Of a DNA stretch of 60,717 nucleotides, positions 1-10,000 are shown one piece after another. Both the position numbers and the translations under genes were made by a program. Under the pieces are notes generated by a model, which did not search any database, was not told where the DNA came from, and was given only the letters and a program-made list of their open reading frames with translations. Numbering within the stretch: position 1 is the first letter of the stretch; every line of letters starts with the position of its first letter. Source of the DNA: Methylomonas sp. (GTDB lineage: Bacteria > Pseudomonadota > Gammaproteobacteria > Methylococcales > Methylomonadaceae); assembly GCA_002929135.1 (NCBI GenBank), contig PESC01000042.1:1-60717 (forward strand), given 5' to 3'.

Positions 1-49
1 TATGATGGTAAAAATCAGGCAGGCGCCCCATAAACGCTCCGGGCGGTGC

Positions 50-766
50 TCAATACTCGGCGTCGTGATAGACGTTTTGAACGTCGTCCAGATCGTTCAG
101 CAGATCAAGGAATTTTTCGAATAGTACCATGTCCTCACCGCTGATGACTGTCGCAGCTTTCGGCAGGAACTGGATTTCGTCGACATCAAAATCGATGTCG
201 CCCAACAGCCCCGTCAGCGTTTCCCTGGCCTTGGCGTAATCAGACTGCGGGGTGAAAACCGTGATTTTGCCGTCTTCACTTTCAACATCGCCGACATCGA
301 CATCCGCCGCCAGCAACGCCTCTAGCACGGCATCCTCGTCGTCGTGCCGAAACCCCAGAATCGCCGAATGATCGAACATGTGGCTTACACTGCCCGGTGT
401 GCCGATTTTGCACTTGGTCTTGGTGAAACATAAACGGACATCGTTAAAGGTGCGATTGGGGTTGTCGGTCAGGCAATCGACGATCACCATGCAGCCGCCG
501 GGGCCGAAGCCCTCGTAACGTGCCGGAGTAAAATCTTCACCGCCGCCGCCTTTGGCCTTGTCGAGCGCTTTGTCGATGACATGGCTGGGCACCTGATCCT
601 TCTTCGCGCGTTCGATCAACCCGCGCAAAGTCAGATTGCCTGCCGGATCGGTACCTCCGGCTTTGGCACACACATAAATCTCCCGCCCGTACTTGCTGTA
701 AACCTTGGTTTTGACACCGGCAGTCTTAGCCATCGACACTTTCCGGTTTTGATACGCCCTACCCAT
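50..766 (-). CDS. YebC/PmpR (TACO1) family protein
   Basis: A 238-residue protein, the usual length for the YebC/PmpR family, whose members are described as DNA-binding regulators or ribosome-associated translation factors. The family signature is clear: MGRAYQNRK at the N terminus, a Lys/Gly-rich stretch ([11 protein letters not shown]), [15 protein letters not shown], the SVSHMFDH block and an acidic C terminus ending in [12 protein letters not shown]. The reading frame stays open further upstream, but the start at 766 is chosen because homologues begin MGR and a GGAG lies 11 bases before it. It is close to the PmpR-like paralogues of pseudomonads rather than canonical YebC, and it is not next to ruvC. 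It is followed upstream by a separate gene in the same direction after 175 bases. Confidence 0.9.
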   Translation of the reverse strand: MGRAYQNRKVSMAKTAGVKTKVYSKYGREIYVCAKAGGTDPAGNLTLRGLIERAKKDQVPSHVIDKALDKAKGGGGEDFTPARYEGFGPGGCMVIVDCLTDNPNRTFNDVRLCFTKTKCKIGTPGSVSHMFDHSAILGFRHDDEDAVLEALLAADVDVGDVESEDGKITVFTPQSDYAKARETLTGLLGDIDFDVDEIQFLPKAATVISGEDMVLFEKFLDLLNDLDDVQNVYHDAEY

Positions 767-941
767 GAGTTTGCTACTCCAAATTGAAAAAGACAAAGAT
801 GACCATTCAGTGCAAGTTAGATATCGCTGTGGCAACGACTTGCAAAACAGGTACGACAATTTTAACGATTTGAAGCATGAACACTTGGGTTTTCTGGCGG
901 GCGTGGCGTAAGTTCGGTTGGCCTGAAGACAGATCGTTTGT

Positions 942-1946
942 CTACTCGACAACCAGCATAACCGTCTGGCCATCGACGGTTTCGATGTTGTAAGTACCCT
1001 GCGGCGCAAACACATTGCCAATCACGTCGCCGTTTTGCGTTTGCGCCAGATACAAGCGGTAGAACTCGCTGGCATCGTCCATCGTACCCACCCAGCTTAA
1101 CGTGCCGTCTTCCATAGTCACCATGCTGGCCTGACTGACGCTGAAACTGCCGAGCGGCAAATCGACCTCCATGCTGCCGCCCTCCGGCAACGCCGCCAGT
1201 GCCGCCGCCGGAATGACGACAGGCACACCTTGCCGTTGCTCGAATGCCCTGTCATCTTCCGCTTGAGCGATGGCAACTTCATCGGCCTGCGGCTTTTCAC
1301 CGCCCTGATAACCCGTAATGAAAACCGTCTTGACGCTCTTGCGTTCCTGAATCGTCGAGTAGTTGTAGCCTTGCAGCAATTGCGGCAGTGCGTCTTGCCA
1401 GCTGTTTGCGGCCAGCGTCGTGTTGATCCTGTCGTTTTCGACCGCTGCGTTGAATTTGAAAACAATGCCCGATAGTCGCGAAATCGTATGAGCCACATCG
1501 GCCAGCGTCTGATTCTTGCAGACCAGCGACACACCGGATGACAGCGGATCGATGCCAGCACTCATGTCATGCCGTTGATCCCGCCCGACTGCCTGCGCTG
1601 TCGTCACCATAGACAGACAAAAACTCAATACCACCGCCATTTTTCGCCGGTTTTTCCCAACAGATCTGTCGCCGGAACGCGCATCTTCCTTGAGATGAAT
1701 ACCGTGCTGTTTGCAAATGGCCAGCAACGCTTGGTACGCAACGGGCGCGGTTACGCTCAACTGCCTTGTGCACACGATGGCCGGGCTACCGCCAATTTCG
1801 CACGCTTGAATGTAGTTATGACCGGGAAATGCCTGGTACCAGTGTTGCAACTGAGATGACAATGCCTTTCTGTCCCCGACCGGCCACGAGGCCACTTGAT
1901 GAATATCTGCAACAAAACAGACCTCTTGTTCTTGAAGCTCCGACAT
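942..1946 (-). CDS. membrane protein with periplasmic STN domain
   Basis: A 334-residue protein I cannot name. Residues 1-101 look cytoplasmic; residues 103-119 form one hydrophobic segment preceded by KNRRK; residues about 138-213 fit the STN fold (secretin and TonB short N-terminal domain), with [22 protein letters not shown] and [14 protein letters not shown]-terminal part (about 240-334, with DGTLSWVG and [13 protein letters not shown]) resembles the N-terminal region of some secreted M12-type metallopeptidases; that is only a pattern match. The start at 1946 has a G-rich ribosome site just upstream. It is transcribed divergently from a TonB-dependent receptor that itself has no STN domain, so a role in sensing receptor occupancy is an attractive inference. 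The alternative is a signal-peptide protein starting at residue 103. Confidence 0.6.
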   Translation of the reverse strand: MSELQEQEVCFVADIHQVASWPVGDRKALSSQLQHWYQAFPGHNYIQACEIGGSPAIVCTRQLSVTAPVAYQALLAICKQHGIHLKEDARSGDRSVGKNRRKMAVVLSFCLSMVTTAQAVGRDQRHDMSAGIDPLSSGVSLVCKNQTLADVAHTISRLSGIVFKFNAAVENDRINTTLAANSWQDALPQLLQGYNYSTIQERKSVKTVFITGYQGGEKPQADEVAIAQAEDDRAFEQRQGVPVVIPAAALAALPEGGSMEVDLPLGSFSVSQASMVTMEDGTLSWVGTMDDASEFYRLYLAQTQNGDVIGNVFAPQGTYNIETVDGQTVMLVVE

Positions 1947-2091
1947 TTATACCCCCCCTCTCTTGCCAAACGCAGATGATGTTGGGCGCGTGAACACGCA
2001 ACTAACCACTGGAACCTGCGGTGTGGTACTTGTTTGCCAACAACCATAGCAGCCCCGTAATAACGGGTAAAGGCCGAAACCATCACTGCAA

Positions 2092-2133
2092 GATGCGTGA
2101 TATGGCCAAATCGGTTACGACATATCACACATC
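2092..2133. promoter_or_regulatory. 13-bp inverted repeat between divergent genes
   Basis: GATGCGTGATATG (2092-2104) and CATATCACACATC (2121-2133) are inverted copies with one mismatch, separated by 16 bases. The pair sits near the middle of the 380-base gap between the STN-domain gene and the TonB receptor, about 145 bases from the first and 195 from the second. The rest of the gap is AT-rich towards the receptor, with a TATAAT at 2180-2185 but no convincing -35. A dimeric regulator acting on both genes would fit; no known operator consensus was recognised and no clear Fur box was found. Confidence 0.45.
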
Positions 2134-2326
2134 CGCAATCGGCACCAAACGCGCAAAAACATAATAACCAATTGAAAAATATAATAATTAAGTTTGGCCT
2201 GCATTTTGCTTATGAACGAGACCTGCTAAAGCCCGATGCATCCGCCTGCTGCTACAGATATCCATTATTTTTTAATTGCAAACGAAATCCATGACCGCCC
2301 AAACAACGCTCTTTCCATTGCCGCCC

Positions 2327-4624
2327 ATGAACAAACGCCTACTGACGCTTGCCTTGTTCACCGCCTTGTTGAGTAATCAAAGTCGCGCCGCTGAACAAGT
2401 CAGCGAAAAACCTGCGGAGCCGACGAAAAAAACCGAAACAGTATCGAAAAAACCAGCGAAAAAAACCGATAACAGCACACCCACCGAAACGCTGCCGACT
2501 ATCGCTGTCACAAGCTCCATACTCAATCCGCCCAACCAAAAACCGCAACTCGATGTTAAAACCATGACCGGCAGCCGTCTGGGCTTGACGGCAAGGGAAA
2601 CGCCCGCTTCGATCACTGTCATCGATCGCGCCACTCTGGAAAAGCGAGGCGCACAAACCACGCAAGAGGCGTTGTCCAGAGCGCCGGGCGTCACGGTATC
2701 GTCGCAACCCGGTGCGCCCGGCTCGGTATCGATGCGCGGTTTTACCGGCGCACAAATCACCCAGTTATTCAACGGCATTACCGTGCAATACGACGTAATA
2801 GCCGCCAGGCCGATAGATAGCTGGCTCACCGATCGAGTGGAAGTATTGGGTGGGCCATCAACCTTTCTGTACGGCCAGGGCGCAGTCGGCGGCTCGGTCA
2901 ACTATGTCAGCAAAATTGCACATCGTGGCAAAGACGAGCACCACGCCATGGTTTCGCTTGGTGAGTATTTGCATCGCCGCGCTTCTTATGGCTTCAACGG
3001 CCGCCTGGCCGAAACCGATAACTGGCTGCAAGCCGACATCAGTTATTTGGGTGAAGAGGGGGCTATCGACAATACCCAGGCCAATTCCGGCGCAATGTCG
3101 TTCTCGCTTTTGAGCGACATTACCGACAGACTGTCGCACACCATCGCCTTCGAACACCAACGAGAAGACCGCAATGCTTACTGGGGTACGCCGGTGCTGA
3201 ATCCCACGGTAAACGGCAGGATCGTACCGTGGGGCACGGCAGGCCTCGGCCCAACCGAAGGCCAGATCGACCCTGGCACCCGTTTTCGCAACTACAACTC
3301 GGCCGATCCTACATTCGACCAGCAAGTGTTCTGGCTACGCGACATCATCGATTACCAGTTCAACGACGACACCCAGCTCAAAAACACCTTTTACTACTAC
3401 GATGCCACCCGGCAATGGCGCAACGTGGAAGGCTACGACTGGAACAACACCAACACCTTGATCACTCGCAACAACTCGTTTGCCACCGACCACAATCAGT
3501 CTGTGGTCGGCAACCGCATGGAATTGGTACACGATATGGCCTTGTTTACCTTGCCGACCAGGTTTTCAGCGGGCGTCGATGTGGCCTACAACAAACAACG
3601 ACGCCCGTCCAGTACGGAAAGCGCGGGTACCACGGTGAGCACAGTCAATCCGTACAATTTCACCGTCGGCACTTATTACGACAATCCACAGGCCACAGGC
3701 GCCATACCCAATGCCCTCAACGAGATGCTCACCGTGGCCGGTTACGCCGAAAACCGTTTGACACTGATGCCGGATTTGAATCTGGTCACCGGCTTGCGGG
3801 TCGATGACATCCAATTGGACAGGTTCAATTTGCGTCCGCCCACAGCGGCTAATCCCGCCCATTTCGACCGCCACTGGACAGCCGTCACCTGGCGGGCTGG
3901 CCTGATGTACGACATTACGTCCACATTTAACGTCTATGCCCAATACAGCACCGCCGCCGATCCGCCAGCCGGCATATTGATGACAGGCAACCTCGCCACC
4001 TTTCAAAATTTCGACCTGACAACCGGACGTCAGGCGGAAATTGGCAGCAAATTCGACTTCTGGCAGGGCAAAGGTTCGGCGACCGTGGCCGGTTACTACA
4101 TCGAGCGCGCCAATTTGGCGATGCGCGACCCGGAAGATGCCAACCGAGTACTGCCGATCGGTGCCCAATCGTCTGTCGGCATGGAGGCCACCGTGGGTAT
4201 GCAATTGACGCCGCAATGGAGCATGCAAGGCAATATGGCGTATGTCGACGCTCAGTTCGACCAATTTAACGAGTCAATCGCCGGACGCTCGGTATCCCGC
4301 GCCGGTAATCGCCCCACCAACGTCGCCAATTGGCTGGCCAACGCCTGGTTGACTTGGGATTTCGCGACCGATTGGCAATGGAACTTCGGTTCCCGCTATG
4401 TCGGCGACCGCTTTGTTGATACCGCCAACATCGTCAAAGCACCTGCCTTTTCGGCTTTCGATACGCAAATGGCTTGGAAATTTCACCCCAAAGCTCGTGT
4501 TACTGCCCGAGTCATGAACTTGACCGACGAGCAATTCGTGGAGTGGGGTAGTGGCGGTGCGCAACCCTTGTTTTTCATCGCCCCGCCGCGCACCTTCATG
4601 ATGGAAGTGAAACTGGATTTTTGA
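2327..4624 (+). CDS. TonB-dependent siderophore receptor
   Basis: Outer-membrane receptor of about 765 residues. A signal peptide (MNKRLLTLALFTALLSNQSRAA) is followed by a Lys/Glu/Pro/Thr-rich linker, a TonB-box-like LPTIAVTSS, a plug domain (TPASITVIDRATLEKRGAQ, LSRAPGV, MRGF, VEVLGGPSTFLYGQGAVGGSVNYVSK) and a long beta-barrel ending in the aromatic terminus VKLDF. The barrel contains the siderophore-receptor-like stretch FNVYAQYSTAADPP. The start at 2327 is preferred because it places the basic n-region directly before the hydrophobic core; ATG 2291 and TTG 2276 are in-frame alternatives, and none has a strong ribosome site. The next gene, 37 bases on, encodes a PepSY membrane protein, which supports a role in ferric-siderophore uptake. 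The exact substrate cannot be told from sequence. Confidence 0.88.
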   Translation: MNKRLLTLALFTALLSNQSRAAEQVSEKPAEPTKKTETVSKKPAKKTDNSTPTETLPTIAVTSSILNPPNQKPQLDVKTMTGSRLGLTARETPASITVIDRATLEKRGAQTTQEALSRAPGVTVSSQPGAPGSVSMRGFTGAQITQLFNGITVQYDVIAARPIDSWLTDRVEVLGGPSTFLYGQGAVGGSVNYVSKIAHRGKDEHHAMVSLGEYLHRRASYGFNGRLAETDNWLQADISYLGEEGAIDNTQANSGAMSFSLLSDITDRLSHTIAFEHQREDRNAYWGTPVLNPTVNGRIVPWGTAGLGPTEGQIDPGTRFRNYNSADPTFDQQVFWLRDIIDYQFNDDTQLKNTFYYYDATRQWRNVEGYDWNNTNTLITRNNSFATDHNQSVVGNRMELVHDMALFTLPTRFSAGVDVAYNKQRRPSSTESAGTTVSTVNPYNFTVGTYYDNPQATGAIPNALNEMLTVAGYAENRLTLMPDLNLVTGLRVDDIQLDRFNLRPPTAANPAHFDRHWTAVTWRAGLMYDITSTFNVYAQYSTAADPPAGILMTGNLATFQNFDLTTGRQAEIGSKFDFWQGKGSATVAGYYIERANLAMRDPEDANRVLPIGAQSSVGMEATVGMQLTPQWSMQGNMAYVDAQFDQFNESIAGRSVSRAGNRPTNVANWLANAWLTWDFATDWQWNFGSRYVGDRFVDTANIVKAPAFSAFDTQMAWKFHPKARVTARVMNLTDEQFVEWGSGGAQPLFFIAPPRTFMMEVKLDF

Positions 4625-4661
4625 TAAAACCTTCGATAGCCGTCGACTTGGGACATAAATA

Positions 4662-6194
4662 ATGAAACGTATGCTGTATCTGAGCCACCGCTGGCTGGGC
4701 ATCATCTTATGCCTGTTTATGGCCATGTGGTTCGTATCCGGCATCGTCATGCTTTATGTAGGCTACCCCAAACTCACGCCTGCCGAACACCTAGCGCATT
4801 TGCCGCCGCTGGCATCAGACCGTCTGCACATCGATTTGGCTCAGGCTCTGCAAAGTACCGGCAAGGCCGAAACGCCAGACACGGTACGTTTGACCAGCAT
4901 CAACGCTGCGCCACGCTTCGTGTTCGGTTACGGCAAAACTCAAATTGCGGTAGACGGTGAAACCGGCGAAAAAATAGTCGGTATTAGTACCAACCAAGCC
5001 TTGACTACTGCTACTGGATTTTTAGTGGATGCCGATGCCGAATATCTGGGCAAGATCGATGAAGACCCCTGGACGCATTCGCGTGCGCTAGACCCGCATC
5101 GACCGTTACATCGTGTGCAGATGGCCGACACCGCCAACACCCTGCTTTACATTTCTGACAGCACCGGGGAGGTCGTGCGCGACGCACCTCGGCAGGAGCG
5201 CCTGTGGAACTGGATAGGCTCATGGCTTCATTGGCTGTATCCGTTTCGTGGAGGTGTGCTGAATGCCTACGCCGCCGACATCATCATCTACTCCGCGTTG
5301 GCGGGCAGCCTGTTGTCTTTGGTCGGCCTATCGGTGGGTTTGTTGCGCTGGCGATTTTCCGGCCATTATCGTCGCGGCGGCAAAAGTCCTTACCGTGACA
5401 ACTGGCTACGCTGGCATCATCTGACGGGCCTGGTATTCGGGCTGTTCACGCTGACCTGGGTCGCCAGTGGTCTGTTCTCGATGAATCCCTGGAAAATGTT
5501 CGACTCCGGCTTCACTCCGAACGTAAAACATTACCAAGGCGGTGACATAACGCCCATGCATTTCGTCCTGCCTGTTCCGCAAGCGATACAGCATTTTCAA
5601 AACCAGGGCTTCAAGCCATGCGAGCTGGAATGGCGACTGGTCAACGGCAACGCTTATTATTTGGCAATGGATGCCGCAGGCCACAGCCGACTGATAGCAG
5701 CCAACGGATTGAATACGACGGTTTTTGAACGCATCGACTGGCAAATACTCAAGCAGGCTGCACAAGCCATGCTGGCTCCTGCCCAACCATCAGCAAAACA
5801 GATACTGCAACAATACGATTTTTATTATTACGCCCGTGCCGCTCACACCATGACCGGCCATATCGAAAAGCGTTTACCGGTACTGCGCCTGGAATTCAAT
5901 GATTCAGTCGGCACCTGGTTGCAGATCGACCCCTACACCGGCGATTTTCAAAAACTGGATAGGCTGAAGCGCCTCAGTCGCGTTTTATTTGGCTTGCTGC
6001 ACAGTTGGGACTGGTTGCCACTGCTGGGCAGTCGGCCACTTTGGGATGGGTTGATGATTTTTTTCAGTCTGGGTGGATTTATGCTTTCCCTGTTCGGCGC
6101 GGTGATCGCCTGGCGACGGTTGCGCATCAAGTTCGGCAGCAAAAAATCGACCCGCGCTGCTGCCCACTTTCATCAAAGTACGGCAAATCAGTAG
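4662..6194 (+). CDS. PepSY-associated inner-membrane protein
   Basis: A 510-residue membrane protein of the PepSY_TM family. Residues 5-35 form the first membrane helix with the typical HRWLGIILCLFMAMWFVSGIVMLY; further helices lie near 205-230 (SALAGSLLSLVGLSVGLLRW), 247-270 (WHHLTGLVFGLFTLTWVASGLF, with the family's HHLTG) and 455-485. A large periplasmic portion with PepSY-like segments lies between them. Related proteins (FoxB, FpvG-like, PiuB) are thought to help reduce or release iron from siderophores at the inner membrane. A GGGA lies 12 bases before the start, and the gene follows the receptor by 37 bases, so the two are probably co-transcribed. Confidence 0.82.
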   Translation: MKRMLYLSHRWLGIILCLFMAMWFVSGIVMLYVGYPKLTPAEHLAHLPPLASDRLHIDLAQALQSTGKAETPDTVRLTSINAAPRFVFGYGKTQIAVDGETGEKIVGISTNQALTTATGFLVDADAEYLGKIDEDPWTHSRALDPHRPLHRVQMADTANTLLYISDSTGEVVRDAPRQERLWNWIGSWLHWLYPFRGGVLNAYAADIIIYSALAGSLLSLVGLSVGLLRWRFSGHYRRGGKSPYRDNWLRWHHLTGLVFGLFTLTWVASGLFSMNPWKMFDSGFTPNVKHYQGGDITPMHFVLPVPQAIQHFQNQGFKPCELEWRLVNGNAYYLAMDAAGHSRLIAANGLNTTVFERIDWQILKQAAQAMLAPAQPSAKQILQQYDFYYYARAAHTMTGHIEKRLPVLRLEFNDSVGTWLQIDPYTGDFQKLDRLKRLSRVLFGLLHSWDWLPLLGSRPLWDGLMIFFSLGGFMLSLFGAVIAWRRLRIKFGSKKSTRAAAHFHQSTANQ

Positions 6195-6385
6195 ACGAAC
6201 ACCAACGATTCAGCTCAACCTACATTCGCCAGTTACCTGCGGTTCTGCACCCCCTAGTCCACTCTCCCAAACCAGCCGTCGGCGCAATTGCTATCGCGTA
6301 TAATCCGCCGCGTGGTGGGGCTTGCTGCCGTTTCCGCGCGCGACGGCTTCGCCACGACATCATTGGCAACTTACAGAGCATGGAC

Positions 6386-6676
6386 ATGACTGAAATCAAA
6401 ATCGAACACAACCCCAGCGAAGCGCGTTTACAGGAACTGGCGGTCGCCGACTGGCCGATCTGGGAAAAAGAAGTTTCAAAATTCCCGATCGACTTCGACG
6501 AAACCGAAACGGCTTACGTACTGGAGGGTGAAATCCTGGTGACGCCCAAAGGTGGCCAGCCGGTACGCATCCTGCCGGGGGATCTGGTGGTGTTTCCAGC
6601 CGGTCTGGATACCGACTGGGAAGTCGTCAAACCCCTGCGTAAACACTACAGCTACGATTTCCCCAACGGCGTCTGA
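6386..6676 (+). CDS. small cupin-fold protein (DUF861 type)
   Basis: A 96-residue single-domain cupin. MTEIKIEHNPSEARLQELAVADWPIWEKEVSKF is the family's N terminus; ETAYVLEGEILVTPKGG and ILPGDLVVFPAGLDTDWEVV are the two cupin motifs, and the protein ends KHYSYDF. The frame is open further upstream, but ATG 6386 matches the family start and has AGAG 9-12 bases before it; ATG 6380 is an alternative. Members of this group have been linked to ureidoglycine metabolism or are simply uncharacterised, so no substrate is assigned. A strong hairpin terminator follows directly. Confidence 0.8.
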   Translation: MTEIKIEHNPSEARLQELAVADWPIWEKEVSKFPIDFDETETAYVLEGEILVTPKGGQPVRILPGDLVVFPAGLDTDWEVVKPLRKHYSYDFPNGV

Positions 6677-6697
6677 AAAATCCGCACCGCCTCTTTC

Positions 6698-6725
6698 AAG
6701 GCATCGTCAAGATGCCTTGTTTTTA
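6698..6725 (+). terminator. rho-independent terminator after the cupin gene
   Basis: AAGGCATC and GATGCCTT form a perfect 8-base stem around the loop GTCAA, followed by GTTTTT. It lies 22 bases after the cupin stop codon. Confidence 0.8.
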
Positions 6726-6840
6726 GCGTATTAATTTTCCCATCAGTTCTTGCAACATCTGGTTCAGGGCAGTGTCAGCCAAGAACTTATGCAAAAATCA
6801 ATACCCATTCAATATCCCATGACAGCATTGTCATCGTCTT

Positions 6841-8049
6841 ATGCCTGAGACATCGGGTCTGAAAACACGCAAACGCTGGCGCAAGACCATTGCTGTTTCA
6901 TCGGCGCTGACCTTGGCGACGGCTGCCAGCATCTATTGGTACACGGCGCATCACGAACAACGGCAGCAGCAGGAAACGGTCACGATTACGCTCGACGACA
7001 TCGAAGAAACCGTCACATCGCACGGCAAGCTCGAACCCAAGGAATATGTCGATGTCGGCGCCCAGGTGACCGGGCAATTGCAGAAGCTGTACGTCGAAAT
7101 CGGCAACGACGTAACAGAAGGCCAATTGCTGGCCGAAATCGACCCACGGCTTTACGTCGCCCGCGTTCAGGCCAACGAGGCCAACATCAGAAACCTTGAA
7201 GCGCAACGGGCCGGGCAACAGGCCAACATCGTGTTCGCCCGCCAGTTGTTCGAACGCAATCGTGAACTCATCAAAACCAACGGGGTCAGCGAGCAGGATT
7301 TCCAGAACAGCGAATTTGTTTTCAGACAAGCCGTAGCCACGGCGGATTCGATAAGCGCCCAGATCGAGCAGGTCGAATCCACCCTGCGTGGTGATCGCGC
7401 CAACCTGAGTTTCACCCGGATATTCGCGCCCATCGCCGGGACGGTGGTGCAACGCACCGCGCGGCTGGGGCAAACCCTGAACGCCAACCAGACCACGCCG
7501 ATGATTCTGCAACTGGCCAAACTCGACGCCATGACGGTACGGGCACAAGTTGCCGAAGCCGACATCACCCGCATCAAGCTGAATATGCCGGTGTATTTCC
7601 TGACCCTGGGTTCGGGCGATCGCCGCTGGCAGGCGACGGTGCGGCAGATTTTGCCGTCGCCGGAAACCATCAACAATGTCGTGCTGTACAACGTCCTGGT
7701 CGATGTCGACAACCACGACCGCCAACTGATGACCGGCATGAGCACGCAAATGTTTTTCCTTTTGGGTCGCGCCGAAAAAGTGCCGGTAATACCGGTATCG
7801 GCTCTGGGGCGTCGCCGGGCCGATCTCGACGATGAACGCGGTCTCGCCTACGAAATCCACAAACAGGTCGATGCCACCAGCCAGCCCGGCATCGTGCATG
7901 TCGGCCTGCAAAACCGGCGGTTTGCCGAAGTGCGTAGCGGTGCTGACGTTGGCGATGCCATCGTCCTGCCAAATCAACACCACGGCACTGAAACAACGGG
8001 CGGCAGGAAAGACAAAGGCTATACGCCGCCAGGTGTGCCCAGGTTATGA
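6841..8049 (+). CDS. macA: MacA-like periplasmic adaptor (membrane fusion protein)
   Basis: A 402-residue HlyD/MacA-type adaptor that would bridge an inner-membrane MacB pump and an outer-membrane channel. A single N-terminal anchor (residues about 16-33) is followed by a lipoyl half-motif (VDVGAQVTGQLQKLYVEIGNDVTEGQLLAEID), a coiled-coil hairpin (about 100-165), the second lipoyl half (FTRIFAPIAGTVVQRTARLGQTLNA) and beta-barrel domains (VYFLTLGSGDRRWQATVRQILP). No good ribosome site precedes ATG 6841, so the start is less certain than the product. The stop overlaps the macB start by four bases (ATGA), which indicates translational coupling. Confidence 0.9.
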   Translation: MPETSGLKTRKRWRKTIAVSSALTLATAASIYWYTAHHEQRQQQETVTITLDDIEETVTSHGKLEPKEYVDVGAQVTGQLQKLYVEIGNDVTEGQLLAEIDPRLYVARVQANEANIRNLEAQRAGQQANIVFARQLFERNRELIKTNGVSEQDFQNSEFVFRQAVATADSISAQIEQVESTLRGDRANLSFTRIFAPIAGTVVQRTARLGQTLNANQTTPMILQLAKLDAMTVRAQVAEADITRIKLNMPVYFLTLGSGDRRWQATVRQILPSPETINNVVLYNVLVDVDNHDRQLMTGMSTQMFFLLGRAEKVPVIPVSALGRRRADLDDERGLAYEIHKQVDATSQPGIVHVGLQNRRFAEVRSGADVGDAIVLPNQHHGTETTGGRKDKGYTPPGVPRL

Positions 8050-9998
8050 CGATACCGACCATCGAACACAAACCGTTGTTACACCTTGAAAACGTCGAGC
8101 GACATTACCCGAACGGCGATTCAGTCGTGCGCGCCCTGAACGGCGTATCGCTAACCGTCTGGCCGGGCGAGTTCGTCGCCATCGTCGGCCAATCGGGTTC
8201 CGGCAAATCGACGCTGATGAACTTGATCGGCTGCCTCGACCAAGCCGACAGCGGCCACTATCGGGTACTGGATCGCGATGTGGCAAACCTGGACGCCGAC
8301 CAGCTGGCCGCGTTGCGGCGGGAAACCTTCGGCTTTGTGTTTCAGCGTTACAACCTGCTGAATACCGCATCGGCGGCGGAAAACGTCGAAATTCCTGCCA
8401 GCTATGCCGGCATGAGCAAACCACTGCGTCGGGCCAGGGCACTGGCACTGCTTGAACAACTCGGCCTAGCCAACCGTAGCGATCACCGGCCCATGCAGTT
8501 GTCGGGTGGCCAGCAGCAGCGGGTTGCCATTGCTCGCGCCCTGATGAACGACCCGCCGGTGATTCTGGCCGACGAACCCACCGGCGCACTCGACAGTCAG
8601 AGTGGCCGCGACGTCATGGCCTTGCTGGAGGATTTACACCGCCAGGGCCGCACGATACTGCTGATTACCCACGACGAAAGTGTCGCCGCCCACGCCCGCC
8701 GTATCATCCACATCCGCGACGGCCACATCGTCAGCGACAGCGGCGAACAGCACGACGGTTGCCTGGCGGTGCCACCGCCACACCGCGAACCGGGCACTAC
8801 CGGCCTGCTGGCCGACCTGAGTGAAGCTGGCAAGAGCGCGACGCGCTCGTTGCGCGTCAATCTGTTTCGCACCGCACTGACCCTGCTGGGCATCATCATC
8901 GGCGTATCGGCGGTGGTGACCATGATGGCCGTGGGACAGGGCAGTCAAAAGAAAGTCATGGATCAAATGACCGCGATGGGCACCAATCTGCTGTTGATCC
9001 GCCCCGGCGCACCGGGCTTGCGCGAAGGCGGCGATGTGGCCACCCTGTCACCGGACGATGCCGATGCGCTGGCCTATCTGGACAATGTGCAATGGGTGCT
9101 GCCCGAACGCAGCGCACGCTTGACGGTGCGTCACGGCAATGTCGATTACGCCACCAGTGTGCAGGGTGTCAGCCCCAACCTGGTGCAGGTGCGCGACTGG
9201 CCGGTTGCCAGCGGCGATTTTTTCAACGACAACGACATGACGCGCTTCGCACCGGTGGTGGTGCTGGGGCAAACGGTTGCCAACATCCTGTTCCCCTTCG
9301 GCGAAGACCCGCTGGGCCGTCATATCCTGATACGCAACATTCCTTTCGAGGTCATCGGTGTGTTGACGGCCAAAGGCGCATCTGCCTCCGGTACCGATCG
9401 CGATGACGGCGTGTTCGTGCCGTTGACCACCGGCCTGGTTCGCCTGTTCGGCCAGAATCATCTCAATGGCATCACTGTGCGGGTATTCGATGTCGATGCC
9501 ATCGAAGCCACCGAACAAGCCATCACCGAGTTACTGATCCAGCGCCATCAAACCCAGGATTTTCGTGTGCGCAACATGACATCGATACTGGTCACTGCCG
9601 CTGAAACCCAGAACACCTTCACGCTGATGCTGGGCATCGTCGCCGCCATTTCGCTGATCGTCGGCGGCATAGGGGTCATGAACATCATGCTGGTCAGCGT
9701 CACCGAGCGCACCCGGGAAATCGGTATCCGCATGGCGACCGGTGCCCGTCGCCGCGACATCCTGCTGCAATTCAACACCGAAGCCGCCCTGGTCTGCACC
9801 TTGGGCGGTGTCATTGGCGTGGTGCTGGGTTTTGGCCTGGGCGGGTTGCTGGCCTGGTTCGGCATGACGGTGGTGTTTTCACCCCTGCCGGCGCTGCTGG
9901 CGTTTTCCAGTGCCTTCGGCACCGGTTTGTTGTTCGGCTTTCTGCCGGCCCGCAAAGCCGCTCTGATGGATCCAGTCGTGGCACTGGCGGCAGAGTAA
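8046..9998 (+). CDS. macB: MacB-like ABC transporter, fused ATPase and permease
   Basis: A 650-residue protein with the MacB layout: an N-terminal ATPase (Walker [10 protein letters not shown] near 56, signature [15 protein letters not shown], Walker [14 protein letters not shown]-loop LLITHD), one membrane helix near 280 ([23 protein letters not shown]), a large periplasmic domain, and three C-terminal helices ([34 protein letters not shown] is the FtsX-like signature). Family members drive efflux of macrolides, peptides, toxins or siderophores across the outer membrane as mechanotransmission pumps. Coupled to macA upstream; the outer-membrane factor starts two bases after the stop. Confidence 0.93.
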   Translation: MTIPTIEHKPLLHLENVERHYPNGDSVVRALNGVSLTVWPGEFVAIVGQSGSGKSTLMNLIGCLDQADSGHYRVLDRDVANLDADQLAALRRETFGFVFQRYNLLNTASAAENVEIPASYAGMSKPLRRARALALLEQLGLANRSDHRPMQLSGGQQQRVAIARALMNDPPVILADEPTGALDSQSGRDVMALLEDLHRQGRTILLITHDESVAAHARRIIHIRDGHIVSDSGEQHDGCLAVPPPHREPGTTGLLADLSEAGKSATRSLRVNLFRTALTLLGIIIGVSAVVTMMAVGQGSQKKVMDQMTAMGTNLLLIRPGAPGLREGGDVATLSPDDADALAYLDNVQWVLPERSARLTVRHGNVDYATSVQGVSPNLVQVRDWPVASGDFFNDNDMTRFAPVVVLGQTVANILFPFGEDPLGRHILIRNIPFEVIGVLTAKGASASGTDRDDGVFVPLTTGLVRLFGQNHLNGITVRVFDVDAIEATEQAITELLIQRHQTQDFRVRNMTSILVTAAETQNTFTLMLGIVAAISLIVGGIGVMNIMLVSVTERTREIGIRMATGARRRDILLQFNTEAALVCTLGGVIGVVLGFGLGGLLAWFGMTVVFSPLPALLAFSSAFGTGLLFGFLPARKAALMDPVVALAAE

Positions 9999-10000
9999 CG

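Noticed and set aside
2134-2326. Fur box before the TonB receptor
   Set aside because: AT-rich sequence only; no convincing match to GATAATGATAATCATTATC was seen.
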